From NCBI GenBank assembly GCA_023053545.1, contig JAKZAN010000002.1:4820375-4884374 (forward strand): a stretch of DNA of 64,000 nt. The letters run 5' to 3'. The notes under the pieces are model-generated. The model was not told the origin of the DNA. It did no database searches and saw only the letters and a list, made by a program, of their open reading frames with translations. Position 1 is the stretch's first letter, and each line of letters starts with the position of its first letter. A program made the translations under genes and the position numbers. This DNA is from Lepidurus packardi. Its lineage: Eukaryota; Arthropoda; Branchiopoda; Notostraca; Triopsidae. Below, piece by piece: positions 11,335 through 21,735 of the stretch.

Positions 11335-12045
11335 ATGGCAGAACGGATATGGACAAAGTTAAATTGGTTTAAATTGGACTGTATGGTGGACGAAGTAACC
11401 TTAACGCTTCGGAAGTTGTTTTTGGTGAGATGGAACCAGAGGTGTGGCTACAATTGGGACGGCTCGCCCTATTCGATAAGGTTCCTAAAGGAAAGTATTG
11501 GAAAGAATGCCTTCGAAAAGTCCAACTCTGCTGTACAAAATCTAATCGACGAAGGAGACCTTGAGAATTGGGATCTGACCACCGTTTCCCATGTCTTACG
11601 TGCGTTGAACAGCGAATGGGTTTCGGTAGAGGAAAAAGAGCGAATGGAAGCCGCAGTACAGATAAGAAACTATTTGGCGCATCATCCTTCCAAAATGATC
11701 CTTCAAGAAGAATTCTGGGAGAAATGGGGAACTCTGATTTTCATTCTGAGGTTCTTTAACGCCCCTAATCTCGGCCAGACTGTCAATATTGTGAAGAAAA
11801 TCCAGTTCTGTACTTCCGATCAGGGCCGTACCCAGAATTTTGGTTGCTGGTATTTCGGATGGGGGGTAGTATGTGTTGTAAGTGTTGCTACACTTTCCAC
11901 TCTACTAGCAAAAAACTTCTCTCTACTAGCAAAGATCAACCGACTAGAAAACATAATTGTGGCTTACCAGGAACAACCGGAAATCTCAACATTCTCCTGC
12001 ATCCTCGACTGCTTTGATAAGGTTCTAATGTCTTACCTGCGTTGA
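11335..12045 (+). CDS. Truncated HEPN paralogue with a membrane-spanning tail
   Basis: An open frame of 236 residues starts at an ATG that matches the parent's start. Residues 1-140 are the DZIP3-like HEPN domain, with R111-NYLA-H116 kept at the same positions. From about residue 145 the TPR part is gone. A different tail contains a hydrophobic segment at about 171-192 (FGWGVVCVVSVATLSTLLA), suited to span a membrane once. The frame stops at 12,045. Residues 76-128 are far more like the parent than residues 1-75, which suggests gene conversion. It may be a working short HEPN protein or the intact front of a pseudogene; no transcript evidence is available here. Confidence 0.55.
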   Translation: MAERIWTKLNWFKLDCMVDEVTLTLRKLFLVRWNQRCGYNWDGSPYSIRFLKESIGKNAFEKSNSAVQNLIDEGDLENWDLTTVSHVLRALNSEWVSVEEKERMEAAVQIRNYLAHHPSKMILQEEFWEKWGTLIFILRFFNAPNLGQTVNIVKKIQFCTSDQGRTQNFGCWYFGWGVVCVVSVATLSTLLAKNFSLLAKINRLENIIVAYQEQPEISTFSCILDCFDKVLMSYLR

Positions 12046-12091
12046 ACAGCGAATGGGTTTCGGGAGAAGAAAAAGAGTCTAATACATAGCA

Positions 12092-12163
12092 GGACTATGT
12101 ATTGCAACACAATACAACATTGCAACACATGCATTGCAACGCATGTATTGCAACACATAGTCC
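12092..12163. repeat. 72-nt imperfect inverted repeat of TTGCAACACAT words
   Basis: The block begins GGACTATGTATTGCAACACA and ends TGTATTGCAACACATAGTCC, which pair almost completely. The inside holds further TTGCAACACATG/CATGTATTGCAA steps. It could fold into a long hairpin. It lies in the pseudogene, exactly where the TPR coding part should be. Confidence 0.85.
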
Positions 12164-13589
12164 AGCTCTTACCCAATGGACGGGTAAACGAGGCGTCCGT
12201 CCTGCTATGTATTGTGTTGCAATGATGTACTATGATGGTTTGGGTGTCGAGATGAGTACTGTTATGGTAATAACAAATTCCTTTCTATATCAATAAATAT
12301 ATAACGTTCCAATAAACAATTTTGGGGGTACAATGCATTCTTTATCCAAGTTAGGGAAAAAACTGTGAGTATAAACTACAAAGCTAAGAGTATTTAGCAT
12401 ATGCTTTGGGATGTGAAAGCTGATGTGAAAGAATTGTACCTACTAAATGAAAACTTCTTCTATACAGGCTTTCTATTGCTACAAGCGCGCTGCAGACCTG
12501 GAATTCGGTCCGTCTGCTAACAATCTTGCTGTCATGTACGTCACCAGGAAGGGAGTACCTGCAAGACTCTAAAAGCTGTACAGTACTGGGAGCTGGCAGC
12601 TAAACAACAGAAGTACACGTGCAATGCATTCTTTAGCTGGACATTTATCTGACGACTGGAGACGCTGAACAAGCTTGGAATTGGTTCAGACTTGCTGTTG
12701 AAGGAGGAGACATCGAAGTTATGTCAAGTCATCAAAGTTTCGAAGCTGCATGCAAAGCTTAGCATGCAGCTTATTCTAATGTTATTAGAAGAAAATACAA
12801 GTAAAGAGATAGCCAGTATGGAAAATGGGAAAAGGAAAATAAGCTTTCAACGAACAAGTTTTCTGTCAAAGACAGAATGGACAGATTCTTGTGCAGTAAC
12901 GACCCCCGACAAACATATACGGAGCAAAGTAATCACTTTCGTCGTCCAGATATTCAACGGTTTCCAGAAGTTCTCGGAAACATTAAGGATTTAATCTACG
13001 ACTATTATGTAATACAAGAAAACGCTTACCCAGATTGAATCTATGCTCAGCAGGTCTTCAGAGCAAAGGCACATGCCTTATCTGCATTCGAAGGGCTCAA
13101 TCGCTATAATTGAATCCCCCGACACTAGTATTTGCCTTTTATTGTATCAGAGGTTTATATTGGAAATAAACCGGCCTTAATTCTCCCAAGTTCATGGTTT
13201 TCATATTTGTCATTGTTGAGCTAGTTCAAGAATTCCATATAACCAAGAAAAAAGTGCCCATTGTGTAATAAAAAGGACAACTCTTAGGAGTATACTTAGA
13301 AAATTTGTTAAAAAGTTACCAATTGCTAGTAAAGTAAACGAGAGAAATAAAAGCAAATGTTCCAACAATGATTTTACAAGTGGTCCAGGAGCTCCTGCCA
13401 TCTAGCGGGAAAGCTATTAATAATAACCAGATGAAGCTTTTCCTTATGAAAACGTCATTTTCCTACTTCTTTATTGTTATTGCACCAGGTGCACATGCCA
13501 ACCACGCCTTCTCACCACTAGCTCAGAACATGCTGCCACCTATGTGTAACTAAGATAACCAAATGTTAGATACAATCAAAATCATAATA

Positions 13590-13755
13590 GTTACTATTAA
13601 ATGGTCAAAAATAGTCGACAATGTGCCCGTTCGATGGCACAGTTTTGACTAAAAAACAGTCCAACAACAACATGATATTTACTATTAAATGGTCAGAAAT
13701 AGTCGATAATGTGCCCGTTAGATGGCACAGTTTTGACTAAAAACAGTTCAACAAC
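13590..13755. repeat. Tandem duplication, about 80-bp unit
   Basis: Two copies (13,590-13,668 and 13,679-13,755) share TTACTATTAAATGGTCA, ATAGTCGA, AATGTGCCCGTT and GATGGCACAGTTTTGACTAA with few changes. Nothing coding is seen. Confidence 0.85.
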
Positions 13756-13899
13756 GTAATACCTACTACTTTCTTTTCATTTCAACTTTTTTTGCAGAAG
13801 ATCAACTTACACCTTCACTGAACATACTACTGACCTATGGCTTATTGTTATACCCAAGTTAACCGCTAAGGGGGCGGAAAGTGCTTTGCAACGGTGTTC

Positions 13900-14060
13900 C
13901 AGAATGCGCATTCTTTCTGCGCATGAAGCGGCAAGCAGGATAACTTTAAAACCAAGTGCTCAATTTTTACTAAAAGTTTACTAGAAAATACCCTGAAATA
14001 TGGACGTGATCGTATCCAAAAATTCGCTATTTCACAAGCTTTCGTATAGGTGAAAAATTA
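13900..14060. repeat. Dispersed repeat, copy 1 of 2
   Basis: The segment beginning GAATGCGCATTCTTTCTGCG aligns with one at 15,358 beginning GAACGCGCATTGCTTCTGCG. Similarity continues loosely for about 100 bases. The TGCGCA ... TGCGCA pair at the start is self-complementary. This is possibly a diverged non-autonomous element; no ends were found. Confidence 0.45.
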
Positions 14061-15354
14061 ATATGCATTTTTCAAATGTGTTTATACACAAATACAAACT
14101 TCTTCGTACTTCTTACGCTAGATGGCTTCCGCGTTCCCGTACCATCGTATAAAAGCACGTTTAATCTATACAGGAGCGTTAATAAAGCACCATTACGTAA
14201 CCAGCCGTTTCATTTTTAACAAAATGCAGAATCTGGAACAACACAATCCTAATAAGGAAATTGATTCCTCCCTCCCCCCCAAAAATCCACTCTATGAGTT
14301 TGATGGCTTCCTTTTTACTACGAGGACAAACCCCAGCTAAGACAAAACCTTTTTCCAAGCCGAGTCATAATTCTTCTCATGTCAGCGAATTCCCTGGCGA
14401 CCACATGCAAAATAGATGTCACGGCATGTTTCTAATTGTACCAAAGGGGATCCAAGACTATCATACCCACACATAACACACGACACACGCCAACGTACCG
14501 TAGCTCTGCTGCTGCTCATCAACCTTGAGTTTATTTTTTTTATTACTATATAACCTGACGAACCCCTGACCTGAAGCCATGATATACTGCACCTTTATCA
14601 TCAGGCAGCTTGCTTGTACTGTGTCATCGTCTGTCTTCGCCACCCCGTGGCAGGGTCAATCGTTACCTAGCATGTCTATCAACTTGGTTCCTACCAAGAA
14701 AGATCCATCAGTTCGCGTATACAACAATCCAACCCCCGGAATCATCCATGCCACGTCTAAATCTTCCTCCAGATATGTAATCCTTTAAGATATCCCTTCG
14801 TATAAACTCCTCCTCTTCCCTGCAATTTACCTCCTATTCATTATCATCCTTCTTACGCAATTTAACTGTAAAATTAGTTAGAGTCTATCTATAAATCTAA
14901 ACAAAAAACAAATGTAGTTTCTTTTCGAACTTGTTTTGGAACTGCATAATGCGATGACACATGTAATAACAAATGGAAACTCTGTTGATGGTTGTGTTTA
15001 CACTAAAGATGTTCTGCTCCTATCTTCGTTTTTTTCATTTTGATTTATTTTTGTCTTTTTGGGTTATATTCTTTGCAAGTTTCTTTTGACTCCCTTGTCT
15101 CGTAACTGTTTAAGCAGATGCATCATGAGCCTTTCCGCGTTGGCGGTATCGTTTTCTATTGCTTACAGCGAAATACAAGACTAGGAACCTTAAACAAACG
15201 TTGAAAAATTGGATTTGTTTTCTAAGTGAGTTGGAAAATCACTAAATCCTTCTTCTTTTGTAGTTCTTGGTTGGAACTCAACCCACCTCCCGTAAAGCTT
15301 AGCTTTGTATACTGTTCCTACCACTAGATGGCGTGGTATGTTATGTAGGGGTGT

Positions 15355-15520
15355 ATATGAACGCGCATTGCTTCTGCGCATCAAAAGGCACGCAAGATGA
15401 CTTTCTAATAGCATCAATTTGCTAATAGCACTCAATTTGCATGATTTTTTAAAATACATTAAATAAATAGCAGGGCATGAAAGTTTCCAGATTCGCTCAT
15501 TGCTTTTCCAAGTAGGTTAG
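15355..15520. repeat. Dispersed repeat, copy 2 of 2
   Basis: This is the partner of the segment at about 13,900-14,060, in the same orientation. Shared pieces are GCGCAT, TTCTGCGCAT, GGCA.GCA.GAT(A)ACTTT and a following AATTCGCT/ATTCGCTC. No target-site duplications could be recognised. Confidence 0.45.
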
Positions 15521-16969
15521 GAAAAAAAATTTGTAATTTTTCTCATGAAGGTTCAAAATTCACTTGCAGTTTTAAAATAACCTAGAGCAGAAACTTTAAC
15601 AATTGAATGTCAAGTAATTTTAAAATATATAACCTACATTACTGTCGAAACCTTTTGAGGAAATCTAACGTTCTTTTTATATAATTAGATTTCTGCGTTC
15701 CCCAAGCTATCGTGTCATTGAATGATTAGCTCGGATTGGCTCCTGTTTTATTATTCATTATTGCGTCGTTGCCCCTTTGCCGGCCAGGCCGAAGTAAAGC
15801 TACGAGTTCCGCCTCACCTAACAGGAAACATCGGTAACTTTTATTTTGGACGGGATAACATTTACACAATTAACTAAACCAAATTTATCCCATATTTAGC
15901 TTCCGCGTCCTTTGTTTGCGTAATACCTACGTTACTCACAAGAGTTTTTGCGATTTTACCCCGAATTTCATGCACTTTCTCCGTAATACGACTTCTGCGC
16001 TCTCTATGCTCTGTGGCATAGCAAAGCAAAGCTCTATGGGAGCCTTCAACTCCCGTTTCAAGGGAAGAATGGGGGTTTATAACACCCTCCTTCTGGAGTA
16101 ATACAGTTCTCGAATCAGAGCCAAAACAGCAGCCGCAACGTTAAGACAAATGACTTGTATGTGTTGTGTATGTGTGAGAAATCGGAGCACGTCTTTCAAA
16201 GCGACGGGTCCATTACCTCCCTTTTTCGCCAAAGGATCTGGCTTCTAGCTTGGCTGTGTAACGGCTTTGGACTGCAAGCTAGTTTTAACATTAACCCAAC
16301 AAGACAACTCAGAGCTCCCCCAAAACATCCACGTGCCGCAGTGTCAATTTGGATACTTAGATACACCCTAAACGCAGTCCGCACGGCGTCACAACACGTC
16401 TCTTCCCCGAAACCCCAACTTCAACTTCTTCCTTTATTCATTAGAAGCCAAAAGCCTCTATGATCTCTTGGAAAAGTGCACAAGCCTCTCCTTCATTCCA
16501 AATCTTTGCTCCCACCCCAGAAAAAAATGAAGTTGGAAGAAAAAAGATGGCCGCACTAGACGATGCTAGAAGGGGACCGTCAGGGCTATTAAAAATTCTC
16601 TTCTTGTCGTTGCTCCTCTATAATACGAAGCCCAAAGTCCCTCGGATCACAAGATCAGCTCCTCATAAGTCCTAAAAACCCTTCCCCTCGACGAAAAGTT
16701 AACCCCTTTGTAGTTAGTATGCAAGCTGGCTTGCGAAATAACACAGAAATCAAAGGAAAAGACAAGAGTTAATGACAAGAGACCCAAGTTTGCCTTAGAT
16801 ATGGATGCCGGATGCGGTGTGCAACGCCCTCTAACTCTAACGTTGAACACCACTGGACACCTTCACTGCTGTAAAGGAACTTCGGGGCCCCAGTTGACAT
16901 TCTCTGAACTCTGAACTCTTTAAGTTCATACGAGATTTGAACGATCTTTGAACGAACTTTTGAACGATC

Positions 16970-17265
16970 CAACACTGAATATTCTATGTTGCCTCAGCAA
17001 ACCAATACTGAATGTTCCGTGTTGGTTCAATGAGCAACACTGAATGTTGTGTTCATCACTGAAGATTCAGTGTTGAACTCACATTTCGTGTTGAACTGAG
17101 CATTCAGTGTTGTGTTGGTTCGTTCAGTGTTGGCTCACTGAACCAACACTGAATTGAGAGCAACACTGAATGTTGTGTTCATCACTGACTATTCAGTTTT
17201 GAACTAACATTTAGTGTTGAACTGAGCCTTCAGTGTTGGCTCACTGAACCAACACTGAATTGAGC
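16970..17265. repeat. Cluster of CAACACTGAA / TTCAGTGTTG words
   Basis: The ten-mer CAACACTGAA occurs at 16,970, 17,035, 17,144, 17,161 and 17,250, and its complement TTCAGTGTTG at 17,066, 17,103, 17,123 and 17,229, with near matches between. About 17,035-17,160 was then duplicated to 17,161-17,265 with a deletion. The mix of orientations would allow many hairpins. It lies about 3 kb upstream of the shakB start codon. Confidence 0.9.
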
Positions 17266-17690
17266 CAACGTAGACCGGCTCTTTCGTAAAGTAGATTGAC
17301 AGAAGCCATGCAAGTTCATAGAATTCACATAAATCCTTCTTATATCCATGACCCTAATCTCACGTAACAGATCCTCTGTAGACAGACAGTCAACAGAATT
17401 AATGGAGTTAATAACCTTGGAGAAATTTCCGAGAACAAGACCAAACCTACCCCAAACTTGTACGAATCGGAAGAAGGTCGGAGGAGTTCCCCCGAGTTTT
17501 CAATCAGATTCAACTGGAACTTTGAGTCCAAAGTTTCTGGCGTTTTCGGTCCAACTTGGAAGTTTGGAAAGGGAGTTGGGAGGTGAAAGGGGGGACTGTG
17601 TTACCAAATAGCACTGACGTATTAGTAACAACCTACAATTAGGCTTTTACGCCGACATGGAGGGGGAAGGGAAGGTGGGGCGGTGGACGG

Positions 17691-20275
17691 TGGGGAGGGC
17701 GGACGGTATAAGCCGAAAATAGGTATAGACTTTGTATATACACAGTTAGACAGTCGCTGCAGCGCCTGCTCCGGGGAGCCTTCCCCCCTCCCCACCAAAG
17801 GTTCTGCGGGAAATCGGAAGGCAGAAACAGCTAGCGCCGAAGTCAAGGAACATCCAGTACGCGCCGAGGAGGGATTCCGTGCAGTTACCAAGCGGGCGCG
17901 GGTAGGGTATTCCGTGAGCAGAAGGCAGTCGGCAGTTGAAGCCGACGGTACGGTACGGTGCGGTCAGCCAGCGTTTTGCCAGTTGTAGCAGTGCTTGGGT
18001 TACTTGTTTCAGTTGCTATCCCCTCTTACCCCTCCGTTGGATGTGGACTTTGGTTTCCTCTTTCTTTCGCTCGGAAGAGTTGGTCTCTGCCAGGTGTGTG
18101 ATTGTGGTGTGATCGTTGTGGTGTTCCAAGTGGAAGAGGTCGAAAAGCCTAAGAGGCCTGCATTGCAGAGCTAAGGAAGGATACAGAAATATCGGGGAGA
18201 GCGAATACCCCGGGATTGCTGGGCGTGACCACCGCAGTTTTTACCCCATATTGAAGGGGCGTGTTGTTCCGTGGCAGCCCGTGCAAAGTGCAAAATTTCC
18301 AGTATTTCTTCGAGTCTCACTTTTCCCGATACTTTTGTTTCGGTTTAGTTTGCCCCCCGATCCCCTACTGTGCGGTTGAATTCATGGGCTCTCGATGTCA
18401 GTGCCTTGGAAGGGGAGTCATATCCTCCCTTTCGACCTCTCTCGACTACCCTGGCTACCCTAACGTCGGAATCTGTCTGGAGAAAAAGGTGAAAATCTGC
18501 CCGAGTCGTCATGAGCTGGACACGGACGCGACCCAAGCCTAGACTCAGACTCAAATTGCGATTCAAGGCAGGTTTTTGTGCAGCTGCTGTGGGTGACGAG
18601 GGTCCCGCGTGTCCGACCTGTCCAACCAGCCAGTTGTCCAGCAGGTGACGCAATTTTACCGCCGTATTACTTGCCAGTGTGGGGTGTGCATTTTAGTGCA
18701 TATGGTGGGGTCGTGCGACGAGGTCTCATACGACAACACATACACCCAATTGACCAGCGGAAACTACTTGCTCGCCATACGGTTTGTAAACGTCCCATGC
18801 CGTGCCGACGACCCTAAAGAAGGGGTACGAGCCTAAAGGGGTGTTCGCTTCGGCAAGGGTTCTCCGCCCGAAAGAGGGAGCAGATCCTTGTCCCCTCTCT
18901 TCCTTTTTTTTTTGTGTGGCGAAAACTTGGAAACATTTGAGGATCAAGAGCCTCCTGGAGGCCCGGAGGGGTCAAAACGTCCCCCAAAACGTCCTCGCTA
19001 CAAGTTACTGTGCCTAACAAGGACCGGTCGTAAACAAAGGTTCACACCGGTTATTTTGAGGGTAGGGGAAGCAAAAGAGAGGGGGACGGTTTGTAGATTT
19101 CCGTCCCTAAAAAAGCAAACCCTTTCGATACTGGTGGCTACGGACTACCCAGAGCGACAGACAAAAGACCTTCAGAGACAGGTAAAAACCTCGTCCCGGG
19201 TGATCACTACCTTTACGTCATAGGATCAATAAGGAACAAATAAAACCTTTTCCCTAATTTCTTCGCCTGCCGAACCGTTAACGACTGAACGCAGGGAACA
19301 TCATTGCGATCCCCTTGATTGGTGCAGCACGGTGTTCGACCGCGGACGCAAAATTGCATCAAGTTTTGCTACAAGTCCTCTGGATCTCCCCCCTTCCCCC
19401 AACCTCCCAAACTAAAAGCTGAACGAAAAAGAGATTGTTGGGGTTGGTGCCAACTTGGCTCGGAATTCCGACAACTTCCCTTGTCCTCAAAAGTCCCCGG
19501 AGCTCCCGTTCGTTACCTTACGCTGAAGAACGCGGAGGAGAGAGAGAGACACACAGGAGAGGGAGTAGCGAGGAGAAATCCCGGAACACGACCAACAGCT
19601 GGACCATTCCTTTACATCCCCCCGAAACCCCCCACTTTACTGTCCTTTTCTTCGTCATTTACCATATCCGGCATCTCAGAAGCGAAGAAATTCTGCTCCG
19701 CACCTCCCATCTCCTTTTTCACCTCCTTTTTATTAAAGGAAAAAGACTTGCGGGGGCTTAAACCTCACGTGATTTCATTTCTGCCCTCCACAGTTGGGGA
19801 ATTTCACAAGTTTTGAAGTCATTGCCGGGTGAGGGAAGACTCGACGAGTCAGTTTGTCAGTGGTAGTTAGTGGGGCCACTCCACACCCTCGAAAATCGGT
19901 CCCCACCGCGGAAGTCGGTCTCACCGTCACCGTCCTGCACCTCCTGCACCGCGTGATCTTGAACTGCACTCACTTCCTGGTGCAGCCACCACCTCCTCGC
20001 ACCGAACCAACTACACCAACACTTACAGCAGCTTCGACTACGACCATTTCAAACATAATCGCACCGAGCAACTTTGGCACTCGAACCCTCTGCTTGGACT
20101 CTTGTCCGATCCGGAAGGTGGTCACACCCCACGTCCGTTCGTACTCTCCGACTCGGCGGGTTCGTCTTCCCACGTTCACTGTGTGGGTCCGCGTTCTTCC
20201 TCTCATTTCCCAGCGTTTTCTGAACGCTCGCATCACCGGTTGACTACGGCGAGCCACGCCGGAGCATCGGCCAAC
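17691..20275 (+). promoter_or_regulatory. Presumed promoter and 5' leader region of shakB
   Basis: This stretch is richer in G+C and in CpG than its surroundings and contains no supported gene. It probably contains the transcription start and leader of shakB. A TATATA run near 17,735 followed by an ACAGTTAGACAGT stretch is a possible core promoter, but weak. A splice-donor-like ACAG/GTAAAA near 19,180 would allow a non-coding leader intron. There is no firm start site. Confidence 0.35.
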
Positions 20276-20635
20276 ATGTTGGATATCTTCCGCGGCCTCA
20301 AGAACCTCATCAAAGTCAGTCATATCCACATCGACTCGTCCGTCTTCCGTCTGCATTACAGCATCTCTGTCATGATCTTACTGGCCTTCAGTCTCATCGT
20401 GACGACCCGGCAGTATGTGGGCAATCCGATCGACTGCATCCATACCAAAGACATCCCCGAGGATGTCCTCAACACTTACTGCTGGATTCACTCCACTTAT
20501 ACCATCACCAGTGCCCACCTGAAGAAAGTGGGAGTCGAAGTACCCCATCCGGGGGTGGATCGATCCAGTTCCAGGGACGACGAACGTAAATACGTCAAAT
20601 ACTATCAATGGGTTTGCTTCTGCCTCTTTTTCCAG
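20276..20635 (+). CDS. shakB: Innexin shaking-B, coding exon 1
   Basis: This exon encodes residues 1-120 of an innexin, a gap-junction channel subunit of the plasma membrane. The start [20 protein letters not shown] is nearly that of insect ShakB. Visible parts are the cytoplasmic N-terminus, the first membrane segment (about 26-46), the first extracellular loop with its two conserved cysteines (C54 and C69, in NPIDCIHT and NTYCWIH), and the innexin signature YYQWV (109-113) opening the second membrane segment. The ATG at 20,276 is the first in its frame; the frame is open for about 170 bases upstream but without ATG. The exon ends TTCCAG/GTAAGG in phase 0. In Drosophila, ShakB makes electrical synapses of the giant-fibre system, and its isoforms differ in the N-terminal exon. 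Identification is firm. Confidence 0.96.
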
Positions 20636-20739
20636 GTAAGGGAGACATGTTTTCTTACAAAAATAACTTGACATCCTGTAGTCTATACAATCCCAATGTT
20701 GCCGGGAAAAAATACCAAAATTCTTTAGAGGAACAGAAA

Positions 20740-21735
20740 TATGATAGCTATTGTTGGGTATACAAACGGGAAGGAAGCCGTTAACGGCAGACAAAACGAA
20801 CTGAACGGGACGAAGCGATATTTCAATGTCGTATTGTTGCCAGGGTGGGCGAATGTGATACTCCATTGTTGGAATTTTTTATTTATTTTCTTTTTAAAGA
20901 GAAACAAAAACGCAATGATATACCCTATTGTCCTGGGAAGGGGACGGAATTTTCCATCTGTTTCACGTAGTTCATTGCTAGGACACTTGACTATTACTTC
21001 GGGTTTCCCTTTGTTGCCAAGGTAAATTCTTAAAAAAAATCTCTGTTTTAGCTACACAGGTCAATACATTAGCTAGTTCATAGCTATGAAGTTCACTGCT
21101 ACGCTAAACACGTTTTACAGTGCGAAGGCAACAATCCAACATGACCTTTCATTGTTGTGATGATTCACTACAACGGGAAAGGTTAATGGGGCGCAAAAGC
21201 TGAGATGCAATATTTCACTGTTGCGATCTTCTTTCTCTTCGTCCCTTTTTTGCACACTATCATGGCCGAGGCTCGACTGACTTTTCATTGTTGGGCTAAT
21301 GCCCTCTTCTAAAACAGTCCTAAAGGAATGAGAATAGGCCTTACTTTAACTGTAAGAGCATTTCATTATTGTCATATTTCAATTTGGCAAAAGATTCGTC
21401 GCTTCGTTCGCTTCCTTTTACACCCTTTCACCCTCCCATTATTCTTAAACAAGGCTTCGAGAACATATTTCATGATTGGAGATTGACTTTCCACGTCATC
21501 CCAAAACAACTTCCCATTCCCAAATTCATTGTTGTGACATTTAATTCTTGCTCGCTACACGCGACTCAGGTTGGAAGTAAAGAGGGGGGGTCTTCTTACA
21601 ACCCGAGCCATCTTCTTGCGAAAGTTAAAACCTGCCCTAAACTTCCATTGTTGTGATCCTGACCGAACACCAAACGTACCTTAACGCTACCGAGCGACCT
21701 TAAGCTTAAACGGCTGCAATATTTCATTGTTGCAA
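20740..21735. repeat. Cluster of CATTGTTG words (Sox-site-like)
   Basis: CATTGTTG occurs at 20,864, 21,150, 21,286, 21,527, 21,646 and 21,724, usually inside TTCATTGTTG or TCCATTGTTG, and TATTGTTG occurs near 20,746 and 20,832. All point the same way and are 80-290 bp apart in otherwise unrelated DNA, so this is not a tandem array. CATTGTT is the consensus of Sox HMG proteins. It lies just after shakB coding exon 1. Confidence 0.7.

Larger units (their letters stand above)
11335..13185 (+). pseudogene. Decayed tandem copy of the HEPN-TPR-Sel1-MYND gene
   Basis: After the HEPN frame the copy is broken. A second scrap of HEPN exon lies at about 12,022-12,080. The end of exon 2 is at about 12,182-12,267, with its GTAATAAC donor kept. 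Exon 3 is traceable from 12,478 to about 13,130 with several frameshifts, for instance near 12,560 and 12,605. Right after the stretch matching the parent at about 8,600, the DNA jumps to sequence matching the parent's 3' flank near 10,540 (TATTGTATCAGAGGTT). A deletion therefore removed most of exon 3, including the MYND finger, and the TPR region of exon 1 is also missing. The full-length protein cannot be made. Confidence 0.85.
13186..17690. other. Intergenic region without a supported gene
   Basis: I see no gene. It contains a tandem duplication (13,590-13,755), a diverged pair of dispersed segments (about 13,900-14,060 and 15,355-15,520) and a word cluster (16,970-17,265). The open frames here are short and unlike any protein I know. 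Phrases such as TTCCGCGTTCCC recur around 14,128, 15,692 and 15,900, which suggests an old dispersed repeat. Confidence 0.5.

Noticed and set aside
15190-15459. An 89-residue minus-strand frame as a gene
   Set aside because: Part of it lies over the dispersed repeat copy at 15,355-15,520, and no domain was recognised.
20102-20275. An N-terminal extension of ShakB
   Set aside because: The frame is open upstream but has no ATG before 20,276, and the residue pattern from that ATG matches the family's usual start.
19970-20866. Antisense open frames of 128 and 162 residues over and beside shakB exon 1
   Set aside because: They are shadows of the conserved coding strand or of its flank and have no recognisable domain.
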